36,015 bases of DNA from Sphingomonas sp. TREG-RG-20F-R18-01 (GCF_022662475.1 NZ_JAKNQQ010000018.1:1-36015); one strand, 5' to 3'. Counted from the first letter of the stretch, positions 1-8,408 are shown. Translations and numbers: made by a program. Notes: generated by a model from the sequence alone, not told the origin.

Positions 1-536
1 ATCATGCGTTGCACCGTTTGATCGCGTAGGACGAGCAAGTGATACAACGCTCCAAGAACATGCAACCCGATCAAGACCAGAAGCAACGTCGCCGCGGTCA
101 TATGCGCGTCTCCAAGCTGATGACCGAATGTTGATTCTTCCGGTACCAATTGCGGCAGCGGCAGCACGGCGAACAGTTTTACCGGCCAACCACGTGAGGA
201 TGCATTAGCCCATCCCATCAGCGGCAACATCAAGAGCAATCCGTAAAGCAGATAGTGCGTGCTGCGTGACACCAGCTGCAGCAAAGGCGGAAGATCGTTT
301 GGCGGTTGGGGAACATGATGTGTCAGCCGCCAGAGAAGGCGGAAAACGATTACAACGAGGATTGTCGTGCCGATCGACAGATGCCAAGCAACAAGCCCGG
401 TTGGTCGCGTACCGCGTCCAATTTCAGGCATTGTCCAAGCGACGCCGAACTGGGCAACGACCAGTGCGACAGTCAGCCAGTGTAAGGCCCTGGCAACAAT
501 GGAATAACGGTGGCGCTCCTGCTGATCGTTTGTCAT
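1..536 (-). CDS. cytochrome b561 (partial, runs off left edge)
   Basis: Reading leftward from an ATG at 536, the frame stays open to the window edge (about 178 residues). It shows the four-helix di-haem cytochrome b561 pattern: ARALHW in helix 1 (His19), AWHLSIG in helix 2 (His53), SRSTHYLLYG in helix 3, and GDAHMTAATLL followed by GLHVLGALYH in helix 4. The conserved histidines would hold two b haems in the inner membrane and pass electrons between quinol and a partner oxidoreductase. It diverges from the rhodopsin gene. The C-terminal end lies outside the window. The family call is firm; the electron partner is unknown. Confidence 0.9.
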   Translation of the reverse strand, partial: MTNDQQERHRYSIVARALHWLTVALVVAQFGVAWTMPEIGRGTRPTGLVAWHLSIGTTILVVIVFRLLWRLTHHVPQPPNDLPPLLQLVSRSTHYLLYGLLLMLPLMGWANASSRGWPVKLFAVLPLPQLVPEESTFGHQLGDAHMTAATLLLVLIGLHVLGALYHLLVLRDQTVQRM

Positions 537-714
537 AAAACTCTCCCGACCACCCCAGGGGTGGCGTTCGCCCATCAGTGCATGACTGATCCTACCTAAC
601 TGGGGCGACGTCGACGTTGCCACGGTCGTCGAGTTTTGCGGGAATGCGCCGGCACTGCCGGATGACGGCCAAAGCGGGCTTATCAGTCGGTAGCACGCGT
701 ATTAGCCGCCGGCC

Positions 715-739
715 GGAACTCTATTGGCGCAGCGTAGTT
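715..739 (+). promoter_or_regulatory. possible EcfG-type promoter of the rhodopsin operon
   Basis: GGAAC at 715-719 is followed after 16 bases by AGTT at 736-739. The alphaproteobacterial general-stress sigma factor EcfG prefers GGAAC-N16/17-CGTT, so the -35 is perfect and the -10 has one mismatch. The site ends 37 bases before the ATG at 777, a sensible promoter distance. The same N16-AGTT form recurs at 15297. It is inferred from motif only. Confidence 0.4.
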
Positions 740-776
740 GGCCATCATCATCACGCTTAACGCCGGAGATCACAAA

Positions 777-1481
777 ATGGACCCCACCGTGTTTCTGGTC
801 GGCTTTGCAATCATGTCGGTATCGTCACTTGCGTTATACGCCAAGGGGTCGAAGCAACCTGAAATCAGGCATCATACCTACTTCCATGCGGTCGTCCCGT
901 TCATTGCCGCCACGGCCTACTTGGCAATGTGGTTCGGGGTCGGCGACATTACGACCCCGGACGGCGTGACAACTTTGTCGGCACGCTATGTGGACTGGTC
1001 GATTACGACACCCATTCTCCTCACCGGTCTCGTTATGCTCGGGCTTCATGAGCGTGGCCGCTCCGCCGGTTTTATTGTCTCGACGATTGTGCTGGACGTC
1101 ATGATGATCGTAACGGGCCTAATTTCTGCATTGAGCACGACCCCCGATGCCAAGCTCGCTTGGTTCTTGTGGTCTTGTGTAGCCTTTGCCGGTGTACTCT
1201 ATAACCTGTGGGTGCCGGTCCGTTCGATCAGCGCCGCAGAAGGTGGCCAGATGGCGAGCGCCTACACCAAGAACCTGACATTCTTGTCGGTTATATGGTT
1301 TCTCTACCCGATCGTATTTGCGATCGGTCCTGAAGGTTTTAAGTCGATTACGGCGCTAGCTTCGGCATGGGCGATCTTGGCGCTCGATGTTATCGCCAAG
1401 GTGATCTACGCCTTCTCGTCAGCCTCTAATATCGAGAAGGCAGAGCAGGATAGGGTTGGGACCGTTCGCAGCGTACAGTGA
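777..1481 (+). CDS. DTG-type microbial rhodopsin, outward proton pump
   Basis: A 234-residue seven-helix retinal protein. Starting at ATG 777 (GGAG 8 bases upstream), helix C reads RYVDWSITTP with Asp73 (proton acceptor, D85 of bacteriorhodopsin) and Thr77, but the cytoplasmic donor position (D96) is Gly84. Helix B carries His37 at the site of T46. Helix G has Asp204 and Schiff-base Lys208 in LDVIAKV. This DTG plus helix-B His pattern defines a known proteobacterial group of proton pumps (Pseudomonas putida PspR type), in which the His is proposed to replace the carboxylic donor. Leu81 at the tuning site suggests green absorption. It overlaps blh by 4 bases, so pigment and protein are co-expressed. 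A TTG start at 738 is possible but overlaps the likely -10. Confidence 0.95.
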   Translation: MDPTVFLVGFAIMSVSSLALYAKGSKQPEIRHHTYFHAVVPFIAATAYLAMWFGVGDITTPDGVTTLSARYVDWSITTPILLTGLVMLGLHERGRSAGFIVSTIVLDVMMIVTGLISALSTTPDAKLAWFLWSCVAFAGVLYNLWVPVRSISAAEGGQMASAYTKNLTFLSVIWFLYPIVFAIGPEGFKSITALASAWAILALDVIAKVIYAFSSASNIEKAEQDRVGTVRSVQ

Positions 1482-2302
1482 CTATCACGGCGCGGCTCGG
1501 CTGGGGCGCATTCGTTACCCTTGGGCTGGGTGCCGCCTGCCTCTCGCTGCCCGTACAGATAGCCTATACCGCGGTTTCTATCGGGGTGCTCGGGTTGCCG
1601 CATGGAGCAAGCGATCTCGCAATCGTCCCGCAAAGGCAGCGGCCGAGGTTCCTCGGATCATATCTGATTTGTGTCGGTTTAATCCTGGCGTGGTGGAAGT
1701 TCGCGCCGTTTACCGCACTGGTAGCCCTGCTAGTGTTATCAGCGATACACTTTGCATTTGATGATGCTCCGCGCTCCAGGCCTATTGAAAGGCTGAGCCG
1801 GGGAACACTGATGGTAGCCGGTCCGGCGCTCCTCCACCGTTCTCAGTTGTGCAGCCTGTTCGTGGCATTAACCACCCGGCCCGACGACGCCGCAGGACTT
1901 GCGACTGTCATGGCATTCGTGGCAGCGGTGGCATTAGTCATATTGCCGCTGGTCTGCTTCGGTTACTGGCGCAGGAACGATCAACAGGGCATGATCCTCC
2001 TTGTCGCAGGCGTTCTATTGCTTCTAATCTTACCGCCGCTCATCGGCTTTGCGATCGGGTTTGTTCTGCTGCACGCACGCGCACAACTGAGGGTGCGAAT
2101 GGCGATCTTAGGCTGCAAGAGCGTGGGCCGTTACCTTCGAATGATCTCGCCTATCATAGTTGGCGCGCTGGTGGTCATCGGCTCTGTGGGGGTCTTGTTC
2201 GCTGGCGGCAACGCGCCTGGGGCTCGAACGCTCTTTGCTGGAATTGCTGCGTTGGCAATCCCCCACATGCTAGTGACGCCACTTTGGACAGCCCGTGCGT
2301 AG
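1478..2302 (+). CDS. blh: Brp/Blh-family beta-carotene 15,15'-dioxygenase
   Basis: A 274-residue polytopic membrane protein starting at a GTG that overlaps the rhodopsin stop codon by 4 bases. Blh enzymes split beta-carotene into two retinals, the rhodopsin chromophore. Family histidine motifs are present: LPHGASD (His42), AIHFAFDD (His91), LLHARAQ (His199) and AIPHMLVTP (His263). In characterised Blh the third motif is usually H-x3-H, with both His binding iron; here the second position is Gln203. The context, directly behind a rhodopsin, makes the retinal-synthesis role very likely, but activity with the substituted ligand needs testing. Confidence 0.88.
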   Translation: MTITARLGWGAFVTLGLGAACLSLPVQIAYTAVSIGVLGLPHGASDLAIVPQRQRPRFLGSYLICVGLILAWWKFAPFTALVALLVLSAIHFAFDDAPRSRPIERLSRGTLMVAGPALLHRSQLCSLFVALTTRPDDAAGLATVMAFVAAVALVILPLVCFGYWRRNDQQGMILLVAGVLLLLILPPLIGFAIGFVLLHARAQLRVRMAILGCKSVGRYLRMISPIIVGALVVIGSVGVLFAGGNAPGARTLFAGIAALAIPHMLVTPLWTARA

Positions 2303-2695
2303 TTTGAGCAGCGCCGCGACCGATGCGATGTCATCTATTCGCGTTTGTATCCAGCGATAGCGGTGTCAGGCGCCCTTCTCCGGAAGACGATGACTGAAGC
2401 TTGCGAACCGCCGCCTCGATCGATGTCCAGCGCGCCAGCTAATGACGCGGATCGCGCCGCTGCTCCGCGCTGACTTGAGCGCCCATCAGGATCGCCATCT
2501 GTCAGAACACGAGCGCTCTCGGCCTCCAGACGCGTGCGGACGGGAGCGGCGCCATCCAGCCCTGCTCGTTGCGCTTGGTGCACCCGGCAGTGCACAGCCA
2601 TTCCTCCATCTTATCAGCCGGAGGCGGCGTGGTCCGTGTCTCGGCGCCGAGCATCCGGCTTATCAGGAGCCAGCGTGTCACGCGTCATACCGACG
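2303..2695. other. 393-bp stretch without a convincing gene
   Basis: Between the blh stop and the 3' end of the DUF6118-type gene. Only short frames occur; on the minus strand one from 2609 (MEEWLCTAGCTKRNEQGW..., about 35 codons) and one from 2601 to 2335 (88 codons) overlap each other. Neither has a well-placed ribosome site or a recognisable domain. It may hold a decayed gene downstream of the relaxase operon. Confidence 0.4.
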
Positions 2696-3409
2696 TTACC
2701 GACCATCCTGCCCCCCCTTTCCTACCTCGATCGTGCAGCGGACCACCTTGCTCGCCTTGGCCGCCTGCTTGCGGCACGCCTCCAGGGGCTCCCGGTTCGC
2801 CGTTGCCAGCCGATTGCCCGCTAATACGTCGGCGAAGGCCTGCGGATCGCCGGCCTGCATCAGGCGCTGCCCGCCCTCCCACATCGGCATCCGGAGCGAG
2901 CGCGCCGCCATCCGCTCGGGCCATAACCAGCTCGACGGCATCAGCCGTACAATCGGCCCCGCCACGATCGCGTAGAGCAACACCCCCAGCACCAAGCCAC
3001 CCAGCCCGATCCACAGCAGCAAGCTGTTTTGCTCGTCTCTGCGCCGCGCCGATCCCAGCCGGTCGGACAGGCTGCCCGCGACGTTGCGGAGCATCGTGTC
3101 CGTCGTCCCGATCTGGTGACGCAGTTCGCGCACGGCGTCGGTGACGGCTGCGTTTAGACGTTGTCCCATCTCCTCGGGCGTGAGCATCATCGCCGGGCTC
3201 TTGCTCATCGCGTCGATCTGGCGGACCAATGCCGCCAGCACCTTCTCGGTGCGTGCGAGCGTCGGCTCATAATCAGGCGGGTCGGCCGACTCCCGCGCGG
3301 CGGTCAGCCCTTCGATCGCGGCGCGTAGTAGCGACACCTCACGGCCGAGCTGGACGAACGCCAGCGCCGCCTGATCGTCACCGCCATCATACTCATGCCC
3401 GTCGTCCAT
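2696..3409 (-). CDS. DUF6118-type relaxase-associated membrane protein
   Basis: A 237-residue protein encoded 9 bases downstream of the relaxase stop codon, on the same strand, so probably translated from the same message. Residues about 15-120 are charged and helical (coiled-coil-like); a single membrane helix (LLLWIGLGGLVLGVLLYAIV) lies near residue 130-150, followed by a cytoplasmic or periplasmic tail with GDPQAFADVLAGNRLATAN. Proteins of this layout are habitually found next to TraA relaxases on sphingomonad plasmids and are named DUF6118. No function is established; a role in anchoring or regulating the relaxosome is inferred from position only. Confidence 0.7.
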   Translation of the reverse strand: MDDGHEYDGGDDQAALAFVQLGREVSLLRAAIEGLTAARESADPPDYEPTLARTEKVLAALVRQIDAMSKSPAMMLTPEEMGQRLNAAVTDAVRELRHQIGTTDTMLRNVAGSLSDRLGSARRRDEQNSLLLWIGLGGLVLGVLLYAIVAGPIVRLMPSSWLWPERMAARSLRMPMWEGGQRLMQAGDPQAFADVLAGNRLATANREPLEACRKQAAKASKVVRCTIEVGKGGQDGR

Positions 3410-3418
3410 ACGTACCCC

Positions 3419-6400
3419 CTATCGGCTCATCCCCAAGTCACGGTCGCGGTTCAAATCGCGCGACAACTCGCGACCGATATCCCGGTTCTGGCGCTCGCTG
3501 ATCCCAAGCCCCAGCTCGCGCGATCGGCTGCGCAGGAGCGATTCAACCTGGGGATCGCGTTCGAGGCCTTTCGCCATGTCAGCCATCTCCTGCCCCGCCT
3601 TGTCGCGGCCCGCTACATAGCCGGCGCGCTCGAAGTCCGCGTGCTGGCCCTTAAGCTCCTGCCAGCGTTCCACGAACCGGTCGGCACGCAGGTGCGGATT
3701 GGTCCGCACGCGGGCTTCTTGGGCCATCGCCGCGATCATCGGGCCGCTGCGCCCCGCAGCTGCTTCGCGCAGCAGGGCCGGATTACGCGTCATCGCTTCG
3801 TGCATGTCGTCGGATGCATGGGGCCGGAGCTGGTCCAGCGCGTCGATCGCGCGCTGGAGCGACACCTTCTGGTGCTCGAGTACGGCTCCGCTCGAGGCCT
3901 TTGTCTGCAACGCCACCTCGGCCGAGCGCGAGGTCCGCTCGATCGCGCGCACGAACGCAGGGTCCTGGCCGTGTTCGTGCGCTTTCACCGGCGCCGGTCT
4001 CGCCAGCGTCGCATCAAGCTTCAACCCGTCGAACATGCCACGCTTGGACGCTCGCACCTGCTCACCCTGGCTCCGCTCCGTTGCCGGCACCAGGCGGTCG
4101 GGCGCGGGCCGACTCGTGCTTTCGGGTACGGCGTCGCGACGCTCTGCTTCCGGCGCCTTGGGCCGGAAGCCGGCGAACATGCTCTTTGCTTTCGTCTCGA
4201 CCGTCCGCACGATCTCGCGCACCCGCTCCGGCAACCGGATCTCGCGCCTGTCCGCGAAAGCACGAGCGGCCTCATTCGGCTCGGCCGTATAGTCGGCCGC
4301 CATATCCTTTGCCCGATCGCGCGACATCACCGCGGCGAGCTTCGCGTCGGACGCAAAGTCGTCGCGTCCGTAGTGGAGCTGCACCCCGTCACGGTGCCGC
4401 GACAGCGCGACGTAAGCTGCGTGCCGGTCCATCCCCGGCGTCGCCAGTATGTGCGTACGATCGACCGTCACGCCCTGGCTCTTATGGATGGTGGCGGCAT
4501 AGCCGTGATCGACCGCGGCATAATCCTTCACATCGAAGGCAACCTGGCGCCCGTCGTCGAGCTGCACGCCCATCCGGTCGACCGACACCTGCTCGACCGT
4601 GCCCAGCGTGCCGTTCTTCACCCCCATAGAACGCTCGTTGCGCAGGAACATGATCCGATCGCCGGACGCGAACTGACGCTCGCCACGATCCGCCTGCACA
4701 CTCACGTCCTCCCCAAGATCGCCCGACGCCCGCAGCCGCTCACGTGCCTCCCCGTTGATCGACTGCACCTCGGCATTGGTATGCGTGAGGATGATCCGGC
4801 TCTTGTCCGGTTCGGCCTGGCGCTGCCGATCCCAGCTACCCACCAGCACCGCCCGCGCCTGGCTGCGCGTGTCGGCCCCGCGCACCATGTCCTGGTCGCG
4901 GTATGCCTGGATCGCGTCCGGCGTCCGGCCCGTGGCAAGCCAGCGCGTCGCATCCCTCTGCCAGTCGGTCCGCTGCCGGCGGATCTCGGTGATCTCGGCC
5001 GACCCGTGGCGTTCGCTGATCGACCGGAACGCCGCACCCGCCTCGATCGCCTGCAACTGCTCGGGATCGCCCACCAGCACCACCTTGGCGCCGGCCTGAT
5101 CGGCTGCCGACAGCAGTCGCTCCATCTGTCGCGTGCCGATCATCCCGGCCTCGTCCACCACCAGCACGTCACATGGACCCAGCTGCTCGCGGTCACGCGC
5201 CCACGCATACTCCAGGCTGGCGATGGTGCGCGAGCTGATGCCCGATCCGGCCTCAAGGTTTTCAGCCGCGATGCCGGACAGCGCCGCGCCGCGCACCGTG
5301 TACCCAGCCCGCTCCCATCCGTCGCGCGCGACACCCAACATGGCTGATTTGCCGGTGCCGGCATAACCAACAACCGTCGCAAGTCCTTCCGGACCCGCTA
5401 TATGTCGTAACGCGGCCTCCTGCTCGTCTCCGAGCTTGAGACCTTCACTCCCGGCAGTGGCAATTGCTCCCTCCATCGCCACTGCCGGGAGACCATACTC
5501 ACGCCGCGCGGCAAGCGCGTTACCGGCTCGTTCAAGACGGGCCTCCGTCGCGATCATGTCGCGCGACGTGAACCGCTCCTGGTCGCGACCGTCCCGACCC
5601 AGCGCGACCAACTCGGGGCTGGCGCGCACAGCCCCCATCACCTGATCGAACTGATCCTTGCCGTCACTGTGCCGGAACGCGAACGTCGCGAGGTCTCGGT
5701 TGGTGAATGTCGCCTGCGTCCGCGTGATCGCGTCCAGCGCCACATTGGGATCGGCGATAATCTTCGCCCCGTTCTCCCGCGCAATACGCTGGTGATCCTC
5801 GATCCGTTCAGCCTCCAGTCCCTGCTCGGGCCGACGCGACGCAGCCGGCCCGATCTTGTGCTGCGGCTCCAGCGCGATGCCCTGTTCCGCATAGGAGCGA
5901 TGATCGATCCGCGCATCGATCCCCAGCTCAGTCAGCCGTTCATTGACATGCGCGCCCCACGCTTCCCGCCAGTGTTGCAACAGTGCGCGGTCGTTCCATG
6001 GCACGACCTTTTTACCGAACCCTTCCGGGCCTACCTCGCGCATCGTCATCATGACGTGTGCATGTGGCTTCGGACTGCCGTCTTCCGCTTTGTCCCAATG
6101 CACGTTGAGGTCCGCAATCATCCCGCGATCGACAAACTCGCGTTTGACGAAATCGCGCGCCAGCGAAACACCCTGATCGCGGGTCATCTCGCGGGGGATC
6201 GAGAACTCGATCTCGCGGGCGAGTTGGGCGTCCTTGCGCTTCTCGCCAGCTTCCACCGCATTCCAGAGCGTTGTGCGGTCTGCCAGATGCTCCGGCGCAC
6301 CTTCCGGTAACATCACTTCCGAGTGCGTGACGCCGGTCTTGTTCAAGAAGTCATGGTGCCGCTCCAGCCGTTCGTCGAACAGCTTGGATGCGGAGCGGTA

Positions 6401-6472
6401 AGCGGCTGCCGCGACAGCACTGGAGCCGGATGAACGGCCGATCACCTTTGCGGAGAAATGGTAGATCGCCAT
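3419..6472 (-). CDS. traA: Ti-type conjugative relaxase/helicase TraA (MobQ family)
   Basis: A 1017-residue conjugative relaxase that nicks oriT and unwinds the transferred strand. The N-terminal MobA/MobL domain (about 1-220) begins MAIYHFSAKVIGRSSG, carries a likely catalytic Tyr25 (AAAAYRS) and the metal-binding histidine motif PKPHAHVMMT (137-139). A RecD-like helicase follows, with Walker A GYAGTGKS (369-376), Walker B VLVVDEAG (DE at 440-441) and the C-terminal helicase motif TIHKSQG. The start at 6472 is chosen because the family begins MAIYHFSAK; 19 further codons upstream are open but overlap the candidate transfer origin. It heads an operon with the DUF6118-type gene and diverges from the 6677 gene. 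Length is normal for TraA. Confidence 0.93.
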   Translation of the reverse strand: MAIYHFSAKVIGRSSGSSAVAAAAYRSASKLFDERLERHHDFLNKTGVTHSEVMLPEGAPEHLADRTTLWNAVEAGEKRKDAQLAREIEFSIPREMTRDQGVSLARDFVKREFVDRGMIADLNVHWDKAEDGSPKPHAHVMMTMREVGPEGFGKKVVPWNDRALLQHWREAWGAHVNERLTELGIDARIDHRSYAEQGIALEPQHKIGPAASRRPEQGLEAERIEDHQRIARENGAKIIADPNVALDAITRTQATFTNRDLATFAFRHSDGKDQFDQVMGAVRASPELVALGRDGRDQERFTSRDMIATEARLERAGNALAARREYGLPAVAMEGAIATAGSEGLKLGDEQEAALRHIAGPEGLATVVGYAGTGKSAMLGVARDGWERAGYTVRGAALSGIAAENLEAGSGISSRTIASLEYAWARDREQLGPCDVLVVDEAGMIGTRQMERLLSAADQAGAKVVLVGDPEQLQAIEAGAAFRSISERHGSAEITEIRRQRTDWQRDATRWLATGRTPDAIQAYRDQDMVRGADTRSQARAVLVGSWDRQRQAEPDKSRIILTHTNAEVQSINGEARERLRASGDLGEDVSVQADRGERQFASGDRIMFLRNERSMGVKNGTLGTVEQVSVDRMGVQLDDGRQVAFDVKDYAAVDHGYAATIHKSQGVTVDRTHILATPGMDRHAAYVALSRHRDGVQLHYGRDDFASDAKLAAVMSRDRAKDMAADYTAEPNEAARAFADRREIRLPERVREIVRTVETKAKSMFAGFRPKAPEAERRDAVPESTSRPAPDRLVPATERSQGEQVRASKRGMFDGLKLDATLARPAPVKAHEHGQDPAFVRAIERTSRSAEVALQTKASSGAVLEHQKVSLQRAIDALDQLRPHASDDMHEAMTRNPALLREAAAGRSGPMIAAMAQEARVRTNPHLRADRFVERWQELKGQHADFERAGYVAGRDKAGQEMADMAKGLERDPQVESLLRSRSRELGLGISERQNRDIGRELSRDLNRDRDLGMSR

Positions 6473-6518
6473 GACAAGCTTGCTTCTACGCTTCTTAGCG
6501 CAGATCGGCAACGATCTA

Positions 6519-6530
6519 TAAGCGCGCACT
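6519..6530. other. weak candidate oriT nic core
   Basis: TAAGCGCGCACT lies upstream of traA in the divergent gap. It resembles the IncQ/MobQ nic core TAAGTGCGCCCT, with two mismatches. Position beside the relaxase gene, between divergent transfer operons, is typical for oriT of Ti-like systems. No clear flanking inverted repeat was seen, so this is tentative. Confidence 0.25.
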
Positions 6531-6676
6531 CACAATCCGCTTCCGCTCCTCGTGACTGACTTGGTGCTGTTCCACTCGTTACCGCTTTACCCCGATGCTG
6601 AGTGCGATAGGATGCTTGTTACAGGAACATAGGGTAGCTGGCCGATGTATCAGATGGCGACAAGGGGATCAGCAAG

Positions 6677-7309
6677 ATGAGCGACCAGATCAATACCGGC
6701 GATTATATCGCAGCCATCGCTACCTCGCCGCTTGCAGTCTTCGCCAATCTTGCACCCTGGGAAATTACCAGCCGGTCACATGAGATTGTGGCCGTACTCT
6801 TGGACGATCTTGATGCTGGCTATCGGATTTCCGACAATGTCGCTGTGCATAAAACCGCCAGCATAGAACCAGGCGTCGTACTGAAAGGCCCCACGGTCAT
6901 CGGACCCTACTGCTTCATTGCGAGCGGCGCTTATGTTCGCGACGGATGTTGGCTCGGGGAGCGTTGTACGTTGGGCCCGGGCACTGAACTCAAATCCTCG
7001 TTCTTGTTTTCGGGGACTAAGCTGGCGCACTTTAATTTCGTCGGTGACAGTGTGCTGGGGGCGGGCGTCAATCTGGAAGCTGGGACCATCATCGCCAATT
7101 TCCGGAATGAGCGCGATAATCACGCCATCGTTATTGTGCTCGACGGTATGCGAATTCGAACAGGAGTTGAGAAGTTCGGAGCACTGGTCGGCGACGGCGT
7201 GCGCATCGGCGCGAACGCCGTTGTCGCACCCGGCGCGCTGCTTAAGCCTAGGACGACGGTGCCGCGTCTGGGTCTGGTGGACATGGGATCACATATGGGG
7301 GCAATCTGA
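6677..7309 (+). CDS. left-handed beta-helix (hexapeptide repeat) protein, acyl/nucleotidyltransferase-like
   Basis: A 210-residue protein. From about residue 55 it has regular hexapeptide turns (IEPGVV, IGPYCF, LGERCT, LGPGTE, LGAGVN, LEAGTI, IGANAV, VAPGAL), the left-handed beta-helix of GlmU-, DapD- and LpxA-like transferases. The region around NLEAGTIIANFRNE resembles the C-terminal part of UDP-N-acetylglucosamine diphosphorylase-type proteins. There is no N-terminal nucleotidyltransferase domain, so it would act as an acyltransferase or as a structural beta-helix; the substrate cannot be read. It begins the rightward transfer operon ahead of traC, an unexpected neighbour. The ribosome site is weak. 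Confidence 0.75.
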   Translation: MSDQINTGDYIAAIATSPLAVFANLAPWEITSRSHEIVAVLLDDLDAGYRISDNVAVHKTASIEPGVVLKGPTVIGPYCFIASGAYVRDGCWLGERCTLGPGTELKSSFLFSGTKLAHFNFVGDSVLGAGVNLEAGTIIANFRNERDNHAIVIVLDGMRIRTGVEKFGALVGDGVRIGANAVVAPGALLKPRTTVPRLGLVDMGSHMGAI

Positions 7310-7341
7310 TGCTGCCGCGACGCGTTGGTACTGGAGGGAAT

Positions 7342-7665
7342 ATGCGTAAAGTTCGCGATTACGATGCCGAGCTAAAAGCACTGAACGACAAGGCTCGCTC
7401 GCTCAAAGCCAAGCGGGTTGAGCAGCTCGGCCAGCTGGTCGCCGCTACCGGCGCCGATGCGCTGGATGCAGAAACCCTTGCTGGCGTTCTGCTCGACGGG
7501 ATTGCCTCTAAAGATCTTGCGGCAAAGGAGGGGTGGCGATCGAAAGGCGCTGCTTTCTTTCAGCGGCGCGGGCGCAAAAGTGGCGGCGATGCTGCGATCG
7601 ACGGATCGGGCGTTCCGGCTGAACCAGGCGGCGACGTTGCGGGCGGAAGCGGCCGGACGGCGTAG
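7342..7665 (+). CDS. traC: TraC-like conjugal transfer protein
   Basis: A 107-residue basic protein. ATG 7342 has a strong GGAGGG at 7333-7338; an upstream start at 7309 overlapping the previous stop is less likely. The N-terminal half (RDYDAELKALNDKARSLKAKR, then VEQLGQLVAATGADALDAETLAGVLL) matches the charged helical pattern of TraC of Ti-type transfer systems, an accessory relaxosome factor. The Gly/Ser-rich tail overlaps the traD start by 77 bases. Call rests on pattern and context. Confidence 0.65.
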   Translation: MRKVRDYDAELKALNDKARSLKAKRVEQLGQLVAATGADALDAETLAGVLLDGIASKDLAAKEGWRSKGAAFFQRRGRKSGGDAAIDGSGVPAEPGGDVAGGSGRTA

Positions 7666-7909
7666 CGATACCCGGACCTGGGTCGTGCAACGCCGCGAAC
7701 GAACACGCCACCTGATCGAGCTGGGCGGCCTTGTACAGAAAGCCGGGCTGGTCGAGCTGACCGACGACGATCGCGCCACAATTTACGGCGCGCTACTCGA
7801 TCTTGCCGGCCGGGCGCGGGGCGACGGTGCAAGCGTCATTCTGGCATTGTGGAAGCGACGCGGCAAACGCGCGTTTGACGCGGAAAACGACGGGAGCGAA
7901 GCGCAATGA
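7589..7909 (+). CDS. traD: TraD-like conjugal transfer protein
   Basis: About 106 residues from ATG 7589. The core VQRRERTRHLIELGGLVQKAGLVEL followed by DDRATIYGALLDLA matches the small TraD relaxosome proteins of Ti-type and sphingomonad transfer regions, in which R(T)RHLIELGGLV is the hallmark. The start is uncertain: the frame is open well upstream within traC, and overlap of the two genes is common. The stop overlaps the next ATG by 4 bases (ATGA), indicating translational coupling. Confidence 0.7.
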   Translation: MLRSTDRAFRLNQAATLRAEAAGRRSDTRTWVVQRRERTRHLIELGGLVQKAGLVELTDDDRATIYGALLDLAGRARGDGASVILALWKRRGKRAFDAENDGSEAQ

Positions 7910-8130
7910 GCGATTTCGCTATCGAGGCGATCCGGGCAAAGGTCTGTGCGATGGATTTCGTGCGCGGCACGCTAGCGGAGATTGCCCTGTGGCGCGATGA
8001 CATTGCGGAACCGCAAGCCAATCTCGTGGTCGACGACATGATCCCGACGCCAATCGAATATTGGAGACTATGCCCATGCCTGCGCCCAGGCAGTTTGCCG
8101 GCCATGAAAGCCGCCATCGTCACGTCATGA
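7906..8130 (+). CDS. small hypothetical protein in transfer operon
   Basis: A 74-residue protein whose ATG overlaps the traD stop (ATGA), so it is probably translated. It contains MDFVRGTLAEIALWRDDIAE and VVDDMIPTPIEYWR but no domain I recognise. No signal peptide or membrane helix is seen. Its role is probably tied to plasmid transfer, by position only. Confidence 0.55.
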   Translation: MSDFAIEAIRAKVCAMDFVRGTLAEIALWRDDIAEPQANLVVDDMIPTPIEYWRLCPCLRPGSLPAMKAAIVTS

Positions 8131-8164
8131 AAACGGCGTATACACGGGCCAGGAGGATCAGCCG

Positions 8165-8395
8165 ATGCGCTCGATAAATCCCTTGTTCGAAAATGCGGTG
8201 ATCGATTGCGTAGCGACTGATCGGCAGCCGAGCGTCCAAGAACTGTTTTGTGTCGCGCAGCGCATCTGGTCGGACGGCGCTGCCGACCGTTCGGCGTTTC
8301 GCTGGGGTCGTCTTGCACCCACCGATACCGAAAAGCTGCTCGCCCTGCGCGCCGCCCAGATTGCTTTGTCCGGGTCAGTCGCGCGGAACGAGTAA
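8165..8395 (+). CDS. small hypothetical protein
   Basis: A 76-residue protein with a textbook ribosome site (AGGAGG at 8151-8156, 8 bases before the ATG). The sequence (NPLFENAVIDCVATDRQPS, WGRLAPTDTEKLLALRAAQIAL) shows no known domain. It ends the rightward transfer operon and stops 13 bases from the convergent mucR-type gene. Confidence 0.55.
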   Translation: MRSINPLFENAVIDCVATDRQPSVQELFCVAQRIWSDGAADRSAFRWGRLAPTDTEKLLALRAAQIALSGSVARNE

Positions 8396-8408
8396 CGGCA
8401 ATGCCGGC

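Noticed and set aside
3395..5347. 650-codon open frame on the plus strand opposite the relaxase
   Set aside because: It is the antisense shadow of traA; the leftward frame has full relaxase and helicase motifs, and the plus frame has none.
6473..6529. 19-codon N-terminal extension of the relaxase
   Set aside because: The family begins MAIYHFSAK, and the extension lies in the likely transfer-origin and promoter region.
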